DNA from: Sphingobacterium bovistauri
GTDB lineage: Bacteria; Bacteroidota; Bacteroidia; Sphingobacteriales; Sphingobacteriaceae
Assembly: GCF_020295405.1 (NCBI RefSeq)
Contig: NZ_JADEYP010000007.1
Location: forward strand, 1-64,000
DNA: 64,000 bases
Direction: 5' to 3'
How positions within the stretch are numbered: the stretch's first letter is position 1; every line of letters begins with the position of its first letter. Position numbers and translations under genes: made by a program. Below are positions 34,897 through 44,226 of the stretch, piece after piece. The notes under the pieces were generated by a model. The model was not told where the DNA came from, did no database searches, and saw only the letters and a program-made list of their open reading frames with translations.

Positions 34897-35256
34897 TTTA
34901 CCAAAAATTACATTACGATGCTCTTGACCCCAGTTTACAAGCATCGAAATTATGGATTCAAGACTTTTACCGTATTCTGATATTGCATATTTGACGGTTA
35001 CAGGTTTGGTTCGAAATGCTTCTCTAATGATTAGCTTATTGAGTTCTAATATTTTTAATTCTTTTGAAAGAACCTTTGCTGACAATCCCGGAATATCCTG
35101 CTCTATCTTTGTAAAAGTATTGATTTCTTGCCTACGGCTTAGCAGATAATGTACAATTAATAAAGTCCATTTGCCGCCGATAATTTCTAAAGTATCCTGT
35201 AATGCTAAAATATCTGTAGCACAAGCAGGAGGGTCGGAAAGAGGTTTTGCAATCAT
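34891..35256 (-). CDS. HxlR-family winged-helix transcriptional regulator
   Basis: 121 aa. The single HTH_HxlR domain is clear: TLEIIGGKWTLLIVHYLLSRRQEINTFTKIEQDIPGLSAKVLSKELKILELNKLIIREAFRTKPVTVKYAISEYGKSLESII. One cysteine (Cys12) precedes the helix, where HxlR/HypR-type redox sensors have theirs, so thiol sensing is possible but unproven. Its target is not obvious: the neighbour YceI converges on it, and the xylan operon ends next to it without a shared promoter. Confidence 0.92.
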   Translation of the reverse strand: MIAKPLSDPPACATDILALQDTLEIIGGKWTLLIVHYLLSRRQEINTFTKIEQDIPGLSAKVLSKELKILELNKLIIREAFRTKPVTVKYAISEYGKSLESIISMLVNWGQEHRNVIFGKK

Positions 35257-35310
35257 ATTTCAATTTACAAAATCTAAATCCAAGTACGTAGAGTAATTGA
35301 CTATTAATAA

Positions 35311-35337
35311 AAAATGTGGTCTGTTAGACCACATTTT
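35311..35337 (-). terminator. Terminator at the end of the xylan operon (copy B)
   Basis: Stem AAAATGTGGTCT / AGACCACATTTT with a 3-nt loop and, on the minus strand, a T-run after it. It closes the operon that runs from 49313 down to 35344. Confidence 0.88.
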
Positions 35338-35343
35338 AGCAAA

Positions 35344-36174
35344 CTAATTTTGATATAAATTAAGAATAGTTTTTGCAAAATTTTTGCCCAATTGTCGATA
35401 TCCAGCAGGACTAAAATGAAGACCATCAGGAATACCTTCACAATCTTTGGATGATACTACATGAGCATTTGGTATAGTTTGAGGTAATTTTTTAATTATT
35501 GCATTCATGCTTGCACATTTACCTCCCTGTTCTGCAGATAGTAATTCTCCAGCAAGAATTGGAACTTTATTGGAATTAAGTGATAGATCATTTAATAAAT
35601 TAGTATACACTTTGTTTACTTTATTTGGCCAATCTTTATCGCCTGTATTCGATTCTCCTTGATGTAACAAAATACCTTTAATTACACCAGATTTTTGTGC
35701 AATTTTTGCCATTTCGATTAGTCTTAGGTAGGGATTATCATCGTATGCGGACAGTATGCCTTTCATCCAATTAGGGGCTCTCGTTACATAATTTGCTGTA
35801 CTATCTTTATCAAATAATTGGATATGACAACCTCCCACCGATACATTAATAATTCCTATACGTACATTTTCTTTGGTGTTTTCAGCTAAAGTTTTTGCAA
35901 AATAATCAGCAGGAGTCAATCCTGTGTGGCAACGTGTAAGAGGAGATTGGGCTGTATACCATTCACCTTTTTTGCGGTTGAGATCTGGACAATCTATACT
36001 TTGTAATAGCACGACCCTTTTGTTTGTAACCGTATCTTGAGGTTCAAACTTACCATGCCCCTCCATATTGGACTGACCAAAACAAAGGTAGATGTGGAAA
36101 TTTGGATCTTGGGCAACACAAATTCCACAGGTTAGGATCGCTAATAGGAGCAGAATATTTTTTTTACTTATCAT
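35344..36174 (-). CDS. Exported SGNH acetylesterase (CE6 / sialate O-acetylesterase-like)
   Basis: 276 aa with a signal peptide (1-21, ending CVAQ). The catalytic triad can be read as Ser35 (FGQSNMEG), Asp250 and His253 (PDGLHFSPAGY); HQGESN is the oxyanion-side motif of this group. In a xylan locus it most likely removes acetyl groups from xylan chains. It is the last gene of the copy B operon and has no counterpart in copy A. A hairpin in the 102-nt gap before it may lower its expression. Confidence 0.9.
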   Translation of the reverse strand: MISKKNILLLLAILTCGICVAQDPNFHIYLCFGQSNMEGHGKFEPQDTVTNKRVVLLQSIDCPDLNRKKGEWYTAQSPLTRCHTGLTPADYFAKTLAENTKENVRIGIINVSVGGCHIQLFDKDSTANYVTRAPNWMKGILSAYDDNPYLRLIEMAKIAQKSGVIKGILLHQGESNTGDKDWPNKVNKVYTNLLNDLSLNSNKVPILAGELLSAEQGGKCASMNAIIKKLPQTIPNAHVVSSKDCEGIPDGLHFSPAGYRQLGKNFAKTILNLYQN

Positions 36175-36211
36175 CGATTTAAATCTTATAAATAATTATA
36201 AAAATTAGCAA

Positions 36212-36239
36212 AAGGGAGGAGTAATCAGCTGCCTCCCTT
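36212..36239 (-). terminator. Hairpin between the xylanase and acetylesterase genes
   Basis: On the minus strand AAGGGAGG pairs with CCTCCCTT (12-nt loop) and is followed by TTGCTAATTTTT. The T-run is broken, so it may act as a partial terminator or a 3' end protecting the upstream message. Confidence 0.5.
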
Positions 36240-36276
36240 CCTAATGACCTAGATCTGTCATTATATTTATCACAAG

Positions 36277-38451
36277 TTATTTTTTTTGTTTTTCTAATGC
36301 TTCTGATATAGCTTTGTAAGCTGGTTTTCTGACGAAACCTTCTGTCCATACACCAATTGGCTCACCTCTTCTCCAGAATGAATATTCGTTGTCTGGACTA
36401 TCTAAAGGACTCCAAACTGTAATACCATATTGTTGTGCTTTTGGGATAATTTCGAAATACTTCTCAAATACAAACTTATACATGTCTGCTTGTCTTGCAT
36501 ACATTTCTGCCGTTGCTTGAGGTGTTTTAATACCACTACCCATACCAATATCTAGCTCTGATACTTTAATTAATTTGCCAGTAGCAGCCAAAAGTTGGAA
36601 CATATTTACAATGTTATCTTTATTGGCATTGATGTCAATGTGCATTTGCGTTCCAATTCCGTCAACTTTTGCCCCTTTGCTCTCCACATATTCGACGTAG
36701 GCAATCAATCCTTTACACTTATTTCCGCCACCTTCTAGACCGTAATCATTGATGAATAAAATGTCATTTGAGTTACCGTGTTTACGGGCAAATTCTATTG
36801 CTTTCACAGCATAGTCTTTACCCATATAGTCTTGCCAGTAGAATTCATCAGCTGCCATTTCGGTTTTACCAACTCCTGTTTTTAGCGCATATTGATCAGG
36901 CCAGTCGGACATTGGTTCATTTACCACGTCCCAAGCTTTTACATAATCTTTAGAAACAGACATCATACCAGCAATAAATTCTTCAAGCGCATTGGTTAAG
37001 ATTTCTTTTTTCTCTTCAGGTGTTTTTTCAATAGTGTTTCCACCTAATCCGCCAAAACCTTGGCCATCAGCTGACTGGCTACGTGATGAATTATTACCCC
37101 ATCCGATCCATCCATCAATTCCTGTTTCAAAGGTATTATTCCCTATTAGGTTTGTAGTACTGCCGGCTTTTACCAATTTGACATTATCGACAAATACAGT
37201 ACCGTCATATTGCCCAAAATTGAAAAGAAAACGGTTACGATTATCAGTAGTCGTAAGTTTTAATTCGTATTCTTTGTATTCTGTTGTTAGAGCTATGGAA
37301 CCAAATGAATTTCCTGAGTAGTTTGCAGTTTTTTGTAGATCAGCACCTATTGACCCTGCTTTACTTCCTTTGGCTGCTAATGTCAAAATATATTCAGTAT
37401 TATTGTCAGTTGCAGTAATGTCATACGCTGTTTGCGCTTCCCATGTGTTTACAGCAGAAGGATTAGTCATCTTTAGTGCAAATCCTTTTTCAATAGGGGT
37501 ACTACCGCCACCTCCATCTTCATTGTATTTTTCTATTTTGAAATTGTCAAAATAAAATGTTGTTGCTGCTTTACCCAAATTGAAAGCTATGGTTGTACAG
37601 TTTTCTGTTTGATCGGAAATGATCACCTCTTTTTCGAATTTTACCCATTCATTGGTAGTTTTGAATGAACCAAAGAAATCATAGTGTTTGTAGGAGTATG
37701 GAACAGTATGTGCTTGGGATCCGAATTCAGCTGGTGCATCTGATTTCGCATACATTGTGAATTTGTATTTTTCTCCTACTTTTGTCGCCGTTGGAAACTT
37801 GATAAACAATTGTACATCCCAATCATTTGCTCTTACTTGAGCATTTACTAATTTTAGCGCACGCCCTTCACCATTTTCTCCCCCACCATTTGCAGTGAAA
37901 GATACGACTGCATTCGTATTGAATTCATAATTGCTATTGTTGGCTGACTCAAAATTATTAGATGTAATCGCATCCCAAGTAGGACCTCCGGCGCCTGGTA
38001 CTTTCACAGGTGCTATTAATTTATTCAAATACACAGCATTTTGTCCCGTGTGCCAAGTCAAGGTATGACCAAATAAAGCAATATTATTTTCTTTCGCAGT
38101 CTCGATTAGTTTTTCTACGCGTGCCAAATCCATAGTTCCATCATCTTTTACTATGGAAGCATGCTTCATCTCATAGCCCATGACCATTTCGTTAAAGTTG
38201 CGATTCACTAATCGATACATGACACCTTTGTTGATATAATCATCGATATTGAGAGCCACACCCAGTTTGAAATTCGGATGTATGTTTTGATCTATATATG
38301 ATATTAAGGGTTCATAGGAATTAATATCTTCTTGTGCGATTACACTTTCTGGTTTTTCAGCATAAAAGTCGAGAAACTCTTGTTTTGCACAAGAGAAGAG
38401 TAAGAGACTTACTATTAATCCATAACCTAATTTTGTATGTAAACGTTTCAT
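36277..38451 (-). CDS. Endo-1,4-beta-xylanase GH10 with CBM modules inserted in the catalytic domain
   Basis: 724 aa lipoprotein (lipobox LLFSC, Cys21), expected on the cell surface. The GH10 barrel begins at about 45 and is interrupted after FGHTLTWHTGQNAVYLNKL (127-145) by two carbohydrate-binding-like modules (about 155-310 and 320-430), then resumes at about 475. This split layout is known for xyn10C-type enzymes of xylan utilization clusters. Both catalytic residues are present: acid/base Glu512 (WDVVNEPMSD) and nucleophile Glu632 (VSELDIG). His134 (TWH), Gln602 and His604 (TQMH) also fit. It should cut xylan outside the cell to oligosaccharides for the SusC/SusD pairs encoded upstream. 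Its operon follows the xusA-E/xyn10C order. Confidence 0.95.
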   Translation of the reverse strand: MKRLHTKLGYGLIVSLLLFSCAKQEFLDFYAEKPESVIAQEDINSYEPLISYIDQNIHPNFKLGVALNIDDYINKGVMYRLVNRNFNEMVMGYEMKHASIVKDDGTMDLARVEKLIETAKENNIALFGHTLTWHTGQNAVYLNKLIAPVKVPGAGGPTWDAITSNNFESANNSNYEFNTNAVVSFTANGGGENGEGRALKLVNAQVRANDWDVQLFIKFPTATKVGEKYKFTMYAKSDAPAEFGSQAHTVPYSYKHYDFFGSFKTTNEWVKFEKEVIISDQTENCTTIAFNLGKAATTFYFDNFKIEKYNEDGGGGSTPIEKGFALKMTNPSAVNTWEAQTAYDITATDNNTEYILTLAAKGSKAGSIGADLQKTANYSGNSFGSIALTTEYKEYELKLTTTDNRNRFLFNFGQYDGTVFVDNVKLVKAGSTTNLIGNNTFETGIDGWIGWGNNSSRSQSADGQGFGGLGGNTIEKTPEEKKEILTNALEEFIAGMMSVSKDYVKAWDVVNEPMSDWPDQYALKTGVGKTEMAADEFYWQDYMGKDYAVKAIEFARKHGNSNDILFINDYGLEGGGNKCKGLIAYVEYVESKGAKVDGIGTQMHIDINANKDNIVNMFQLLAATGKLIKVSELDIGMGSGIKTPQATAEMYARQADMYKFVFEKYFEIIPKAQQYGITVWSPLDSPDNEYSFWRRGEPIGVWTEGFVRKPAYKAISEALEKQKK

Positions 38452-38484
38452 AATTCTAATTGATTAATAATGTTAGAATATATT

Positions 38485-39519
38485 TTAAGGTTTCAGTGCT
38501 ACAGTGAATGTTTCCATTTTCACACCTCTATCCCGCATCACCAAGGTATCTTTTGTGGATACGCTCATTTGAGACATTTCAATCTGGTATTCGAGATACA
38601 AACCATCTCTATCTGTATTACCCCAACTATTTTTTTCTCCTTTTTTTACAAAAGTTCCTCTTCCTGTAGCCGTCACACCGGAGGAACCAGAGCTAATTGT
38701 GCAATTGTTATTATTATCGAAAGCTAGTACTAATTCGATATTTATATTCGTACCATCTACATCTTTAAAAGTTAAGGGTAGTTTCGCATTTTGACGAGAT
38801 GCAGTTATTATGTTTTTAACTTCATCTTTCTCCACATATGCATTTCTTCTGTTTTGAGTTTTGTTCAATGATGTATTATTGTTTTTTCCAACAATAACAT
38901 CTTGCCCCCTTCTTAGGTAATTACCATGCCATGTATTGACATATTTAACAGCGTAGAAAGTGTAATCTTTTGGTTGCACATCCCAATCATCTGCTACCGC
39001 TCTACGTTGGAGACTTCCAATCTTAGGTACTCCTGAGAGAACAGAATCTGCATTGGTTACGCTTGTAATACGTAGGGGTAATACATAAGTAGTGCTAATG
39101 GATTTAGGATCGGCGAAAAATGCATCTGTAAATTGGACTTCTACACCTCCTGCAGGTTTTCCCATTGGAATTATCATTTGATTTGATGCTAATGTATAGT
39201 AATTGGCTGGCAAAGGAACGATATCAGTTCCTCCTGAGCTATATACCATATTTTGTGTCATTGCATTATCTACTACGAAATCAACTTTTACCTCTTCTTT
39301 TGAGCTATATACGCCACCTGTGGTAGCCATTACATTAATCTTTCCTTGATTGTCTAAACTTGTGTCAAATATATCTTCGCCCATTGTAATCGTGCGTATA
39401 GGATATTGGTAAGCGAAATAGACCGTCTGATATTCATAATCAGGAAATTCCCACTCTTGATTTTTACAAGAGCTTAAAGCTATAAGAAGTATAGCTGAAA
39501 ATATATGTTTTCTTTTCAT
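38485..39519 (-). CDS. XusE-like surface lipoprotein (DUF1735/BT_3987-type), copy B
   Basis: 344 aa. The lipobox is IALSSC. The N-terminal part resembles the DUF1735 beta-sandwich (FAYQYPIRTITMGEDIFDTSLDNQGKINVMATTGG...KVDFVVDN), and the C-terminal part looks like DUF4361 (GTFVKKGEKNSWGNTDRDGLYLEYQIEM). It stands between the second SusD and the GH10 gene, the place of xusE in Bacteroidetes xylan clusters, where such proteins bind xylan at the surface. The start is placed at ATG 39519 (MKRKHIF) rather than 10 codons upstream, which leaves a 19-nt gap after the SusD gene. Its copy A paralogue (51609-52622) shares the whole plan. Confidence 0.85.
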   Translation of the reverse strand: MKRKHIFSAILLIALSSCKNQEWEFPDYEYQTVYFAYQYPIRTITMGEDIFDTSLDNQGKINVMATTGGVYSSKEEVKVDFVVDNAMTQNMVYSSGGTDIVPLPANYYTLASNQMIIPMGKPAGGVEVQFTDAFFADPKSISTTYVLPLRITSVTNADSVLSGVPKIGSLQRRAVADDWDVQPKDYTFYAVKYVNTWHGNYLRRGQDVIVGKNNNTSLNKTQNRRNAYVEKDEVKNIITASRQNAKLPLTFKDVDGTNINIELVLAFDNNNNCTISSGSSGVTATGRGTFVKKGEKNSWGNTDRDGLYLEYQIEMSQMSVSTKDTLVMRDRGVKMETFTVALKP

Positions 39520-39538
39520 ATGTTCAATGTTGAAAATG

Positions 39539-41305
39539 TTACCAGCCATTATTTTGTTGAAGATTAGAATACTTCAATATTTCACTATATGGAATGGGTC
39601 CGTACTGCATATATGGTTCAAATACTCTGTTTTCTACTGTGATAATATTATGCGTATTGTTTTCTATACTAATGCCTTGTGCAGGGAGAGTGAAGTTTTC
39701 ATTCCATCTACGAAGATCCCAGAATCTAAACCCTTCAAAGCATAGCTCTAACCTTCGTTCATTACGAATTAGTTGACGCATTTGATCTTTGTCATTTTTT
39801 ACTTGTTCTAAATATGGGTCTCCGTTAGTAGTACCTACACCTGCGCGCATTCGAATAGCTTTGATGATATCATACGCTGAAAAAGTGAATGAACCTCTTC
39901 CTGTTGGTCCCCAAGCTTCATTAGCGGCTTCTGCATAAGCTAAATAAATTTCGGTCATACGCAGGCGAGGTGTGATATGATATTGACCAGATACAGATGA
40001 TGGGTTAAGATTGACATCTTGACGCAATAGTTTACGCATGTAAAAACCTGTACGTGTAGATGTTTCGACTTTATTTAACCCATCATTAGTAGGACTATTC
40101 AATGCAGTATTAATTGCTGTATTATTTACACCTGCAGTACCACCATTGACTAGAATGTAGTTTTTCAATCTTGGATCACGATTTTCATAAGGATTGTTTG
40201 TATTAAATCCACTGTTTTCAGCATGAATAGGGTAACCATTTGACATCGGAAATGCTTCTACTAAATTCTGCGTTGGGTTAATACGTCCACGTCCAAAAAG
40301 TGTAGGGGGAAAGTGATCCGCTTCTAATGAAGAAGATACATCACCTCTGTCTACACGCCATAGTATTTCAGACGTATTTTTACCTTCGGTCATTTGATTG
40401 ACACTACCCGATTGATAGAATAAGGCACCCTGTGCATCAATGCCTGTTGCTCCACCTTTTTGTTGAATAACCAATCCTGCAAAATTTGCTGCTTCCTCCC
40501 ATTTTGCTGCATTGCCCGAATTAAACGCGGGACTTGCAGCTAGTAATGCTACTTTTGCGCGAATAGCTTGTGTAATGCGTTTTGAAATACGCAATCTAAA
40601 ATGTTCACCGAATACACGATTATAATCCGTCAATGTGATGTTTAAAGATTGATATTTTGTTGGAATTTGAGATGCATTAGTAATATCCTCAAAATCTAAC
40701 GGTAAATATTCTTCCGCTTTCTGTAAATCCGAATAGATCTGCTGTAATGATTCCTCGAAAGTTGCTCTAGGTTTATTAAAATCGGAATCCAATGTCTCAT
40801 GTTCTAATACGATTGGAATACCCAATATTTCGCCACTACTCGTTTTTCCACCATGAGTTTGCAGTAGATGATACATAAACAACGCACGTAATCCATGTGC
40901 TTCTCCTTTCATTCGATCGTTGAACATTGTAGTAACGGCGGGCGATGAAGCCCAAGCTACTTTGTCATTGATCGATAGGAAATTATTTAAATATTGAATT
41001 GCCGATCGACTATTTCGCCATTGCTCTAATGGATTATTCATGGCGGTCCATTGACCCGTTGCGATTTTTAAAAAGTTGCTGGCACGATCGTTTGTTACCG
41101 CATCATCTGTTGCTACATCATTGAAAGACCAACTGTTTGTAGGTACGCGATTATAACCATTGAGTAATAAACCTTGTGCATACAATGGTCTTTCGTATGC
41201 GGTCTCAATGTCTAGAATATTCTCAATAGCAGGTGTAAACATATCTTCACAAGACGTGAATGTGATAGTCGATGTAACACCTAATATGAATAGTAATTTT
41301 TTCAT
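39539..41305 (-). CDS. SusD/RagB-family outer-membrane lipoprotein (copy B, second pair)
   Basis: 588 aa. Lipobox TFTSC; the mature part starts EDMFTPAIENILDIE. SusD proteins are surface lids that load glycans onto the partner TonB transporter. Family features: the N-terminal SusD region around YERPLYAQGLLLNGYNRVP, the TPR-like middle (LQQIYSDLQKAEEYLPLDF), and the closing ENDRRLELCFEGFRFWDLRRWNE-like block (here NERRLELCFEGFRFWDLRRWNENF) and QNNGW end. It lies 21 nt after its SusC partner, as expected for a co-translated pair. Confidence 0.95.
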   Translation of the reverse strand: MKKLLFILGVTSTITFTSCEDMFTPAIENILDIETAYERPLYAQGLLLNGYNRVPTNSWSFNDVATDDAVTNDRASNFLKIATGQWTAMNNPLEQWRNSRSAIQYLNNFLSINDKVAWASSPAVTTMFNDRMKGEAHGLRALFMYHLLQTHGGKTSSGEILGIPIVLEHETLDSDFNKPRATFEESLQQIYSDLQKAEEYLPLDFEDITNASQIPTKYQSLNITLTDYNRVFGEHFRLRISKRITQAIRAKVALLAASPAFNSGNAAKWEEAANFAGLVIQQKGGATGIDAQGALFYQSGSVNQMTEGKNTSEILWRVDRGDVSSSLEADHFPPTLFGRGRINPTQNLVEAFPMSNGYPIHAENSGFNTNNPYENRDPRLKNYILVNGGTAGVNNTAINTALNSPTNDGLNKVETSTRTGFYMRKLLRQDVNLNPSSVSGQYHITPRLRMTEIYLAYAEAANEAWGPTGRGSFTFSAYDIIKAIRMRAGVGTTNGDPYLEQVKNDKDQMRQLIRNERRLELCFEGFRFWDLRRWNENFTLPAQGISIENNTHNIITVENRVFEPYMQYGPIPYSEILKYSNLQQNNGW

Positions 41306-41326
41306 GTCTTATCTTTTAGTCTTGTC

Positions 41327-44200
41327 CTAGAATAAAGCCTTAACGCCAAAGTTGAAAAATCTGGACTGTGGTGCAGAGCCAACCGATAGTTGCATGGTCT
41401 CTTTTTCTTGCGCCAATGTCAACAGGTTAAAGCCGTTTACATATGTTCCCAATTCTTTAACAATTCCTTTTCCTAAAATTGATTTTGGAAAATCATAGGA
41501 TATCTGCACTTTGCTTAAATCGAAACGATTGGTTTTATACATCCAGAAATCTGAACTTCTAAAGTTATTGTCACTATTATTAGTTGTAAGCCTTGGATAA
41601 GTGGCCGTTGAACTCGTCTCAGGTGTCCATCGATCGCGTACTGTAATAGAGTATTTATCTTCACCATCTACCCAGAAATAAGAATTATTACGCATCGCGT
41701 AAGATCCATGACGACTTGTCGCTACTGCAAATAGTGTTAAGTTTTTCCATTTTGCAGTCAAATTGAAACCTAACGAGAATGGCGCACCAGCCCATCCACC
41801 TTTACCTAAATAGACTTCATCGCGATTATCAATTGTACCATCGCCGTTTTGATCTATGTATTTAATGTCTCCAGGTCTTACTTCTCCAAAAGTACTTACA
41901 GCCGACGTTTCTATATCAGCTTGATCATTATAGAATCCATTGCTTTGAAGCCCCCACATGGCATCTAATGGTTTTCCTGTGCGGTTTTGATAGTCGAATT
42001 CATATAATTCGTCACGTTTCGAAGCTTTTGTATCGTAATACAATCCAGTAACACCAAAGGATATACTGCTATTATTGAACGATTTATTGATGTTCAATCC
42101 AAAGTCTACTCCTTTACGCTCATCGATATTATAATTTACAAAAGGCATATCTGAATAAACTGGCCAATATGACATAAAATACATCGGATATAAGGTACTT
42201 GGTTGTACTAAAAGTCCATTCATTTGGTTGTAGAAATAAGATGCATTGTAGCTAATTAAGTTATTAAACATACTTGCTTCAAAGCCAAAATTAAATTCTC
42301 GTCTTTGCGGATAGCGCATATTCATATTTTCGCCACGGAAACGATCAAAAGTTCTTATTAATTCACCATCTCTCCAGCTATACCAAGCCGCGTTGTTAAA
42401 AGTATAATAGCCTTGGTACATATAGAATTGTTCTATATCTAAATCCGTATTTACTATACCGGCAGAAGCTTTTAGTCTAAGGTCAGAGAAAATGCCTCCT
42501 TTCATAAATTCTTCTTCACTTAATCGCCACGCTAAAGAGAGCGTAGGGGAGAAAGCCTTTCGTTTACCCTCTGGCAATTTTGCTGAATGAGGCAAAGCAC
42601 CGCTAAAATCAACGTAATATTTGTTTGCAAAATTATAACCTATATGTAAGCCTAAGTTCGCATTACTTTGCTTATGGTAATCTGCTGATCTACCAATTTG
42701 GAAAGCATTGGCAAGTAAGATTGCTGATACGTTATGGTTGTCATTATATGTACGGAAATAGTTCAGTTGAGCAGTAAATCCTAATGTTTGACGATAAGAG
42801 CTACCACCAATATTCTGAACACCACTTCTACGATCCTCACCATACTTTGTTAAGCCACTTATCAAATCTTCGCCATTGTAATTGTTCCACCCAGCTTGGT
42901 AAACAGCATATGTATTATTGTAGGATTGGTTGTATTGATTTTGGTAATCAATTGCTAATGCAGTCTCAAAGGACAAACCTTCTGTAATACCTTTCAAATC
43001 AAAATCTAATCCCGTATTGAATTGAAATTGTCTATTCATGTGTCGGCTGTTCCCTCCAGAATAAATACTTGCAAAAGCATTAGATTGATCCAGTTGACTT
43101 CCTCCTAATAGATATTGTCCATTTACCAAGAAGTTACTGTTATTTACATATATCCACGAATTTTCATCACTTTCTTCCAGCATATTGATGGGAATAAGAG
43201 GGGAAAAGCGATGCGGTCTTCCCGTTGCAGATGCTGCCCAATAATCGGTGTTTACGCCTTTTTGTGTATAGAAGCTCGCTGCTGCATTCACATTTAGTGA
43301 CATAATATTGTTGAGTTTCACATCAATATTACCGCGCATATTAAATCTATTAGAAGTATTATTTTCTCTTGCTTCTCCAAAATTTAATAACGATCCCGCT
43401 GACCAATACCCAAAATTCGTATAGTATTTGGTTCTATCGCTACCTCCAGAAACTTCAGCTGTAGCATCATATCTATTGAAGCTATTTTTGATGTAATCAG
43501 ATGAAAAATAATCAACATTAGGATAGCGATATGGGTTTATTCCTGCTGCATGATGGTATATAGACTTTTCGCTATATAGATTTGGCAATCCATCATTTCT
43601 ACGCGCCTCATTATAAAGCGTCATATATTCTGCAGATCCCAAATATTTAGGGTAACTAATTGGAGTATTGATACCCGCATTCGTACGGATGTTAATTTTT
43701 TGGTTGTCCGAAGTTCCACGCTTAGTTGTAATGTAAATTACACCTTTAGATGCTCTACTACCGTATAATGCTACTGCGTTTATGCCTTTCATTACCGAGA
43801 TTTGTTCGATCTCCGTAGGCATTACATTATTGGCATCTCTTGGAAATCCATCAATCAGTAATAGGTAACCTCCTGTCCCCCATATGTTTCCATTGTATCC
43901 GGAAATCAAAGCATCTAGATTATCCAAACTGTAGGTGGTATAATTTTTATTTAAAAGGTTATTAAGATTAACAGCGTTTACTTCGCCCATTAAATCTTGT
44001 CTTTTTACTTTACGGAAAGCTACCTGTATGAGATCAGTACTATCTGATAAAGAGCTATCTTGTAATTGTCCGCTATGTAAATAAGATATATGATTTGGCG
44101 AATGTGTTATTAAGTGGGCATTCGAGGTTTGGTTTCCCAAGAAAGTAACCGCACTTAAGCACATTGCTAGTTTTAGGTTTTTATACTTCATTGTCTTCAT
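41327..44200 (-). CDS. SusC/RagA-family TonB-linked transporter lacking the CarboxypepD-like domain (copy B, second pair)
   Basis: 957 aa outer-membrane transporter that should import xylo-oligosaccharides with its SusD partner. The protein has a poor N-terminal signal (MKTMKYKNLKLAMCLSAVTFLG; an in-frame ATG three codons later is possible). It begins directly with a TonB-box-like QVAFRKVKRQDL (59-70) and the plug (about 70-165, LLIDGFPRDANNV...ALYGSRASKGVIYITTKRG), without the usual CarboxypepD_reg-like domain. The barrel ends with APQSRFFNFGVKALF, a typical C-terminal strand. This short form is the second SusC (XusC type) of xylan clusters. Confidence 0.93.
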   Translation of the reverse strand: MKTMKYKNLKLAMCLSAVTFLGNQTSNAHLITHSPNHISYLHSGQLQDSSLSDSTDLIQVAFRKVKRQDLMGEVNAVNLNNLLNKNYTTYSLDNLDALISGYNGNIWGTGGYLLLIDGFPRDANNVMPTEIEQISVMKGINAVALYGSRASKGVIYITTKRGTSDNQKINIRTNAGINTPISYPKYLGSAEYMTLYNEARRNDGLPNLYSEKSIYHHAAGINPYRYPNVDYFSSDYIKNSFNRYDATAEVSGGSDRTKYYTNFGYWSAGSLLNFGEARENNTSNRFNMRGNIDVKLNNIMSLNVNAAASFYTQKGVNTDYWAASATGRPHRFSPLIPINMLEESDENSWIYVNNSNFLVNGQYLLGGSQLDQSNAFASIYSGGNSRHMNRQFQFNTGLDFDLKGITEGLSFETALAIDYQNQYNQSYNNTYAVYQAGWNNYNGEDLISGLTKYGEDRRSGVQNIGGSSYRQTLGFTAQLNYFRTYNDNHNVSAILLANAFQIGRSADYHKQSNANLGLHIGYNFANKYYVDFSGALPHSAKLPEGKRKAFSPTLSLAWRLSEEEFMKGGIFSDLRLKASAGIVNTDLDIEQFYMYQGYYTFNNAAWYSWRDGELIRTFDRFRGENMNMRYPQRREFNFGFEASMFNNLISYNASYFYNQMNGLLVQPSTLYPMYFMSYWPVYSDMPFVNYNIDERKGVDFGLNINKSFNNSSISFGVTGLYYDTKASKRDELYEFDYQNRTGKPLDAMWGLQSNGFYNDQADIETSAVSTFGEVRPGDIKYIDQNGDGTIDNRDEVYLGKGGWAGAPFSLGFNLTAKWKNLTLFAVATSRHGSYAMRNNSYFWVDGEDKYSITVRDRWTPETSSTATYPRLTTNNSDNNFRSSDFWMYKTNRFDLSKVQISYDFPKSILGKGIVKELGTYVNGFNLLTLAQEKETMQLSVGSAPQSRFFNFGVKALF

Positions 44201-44226
44201 AATTTAATGAATTGATCATATATAGA

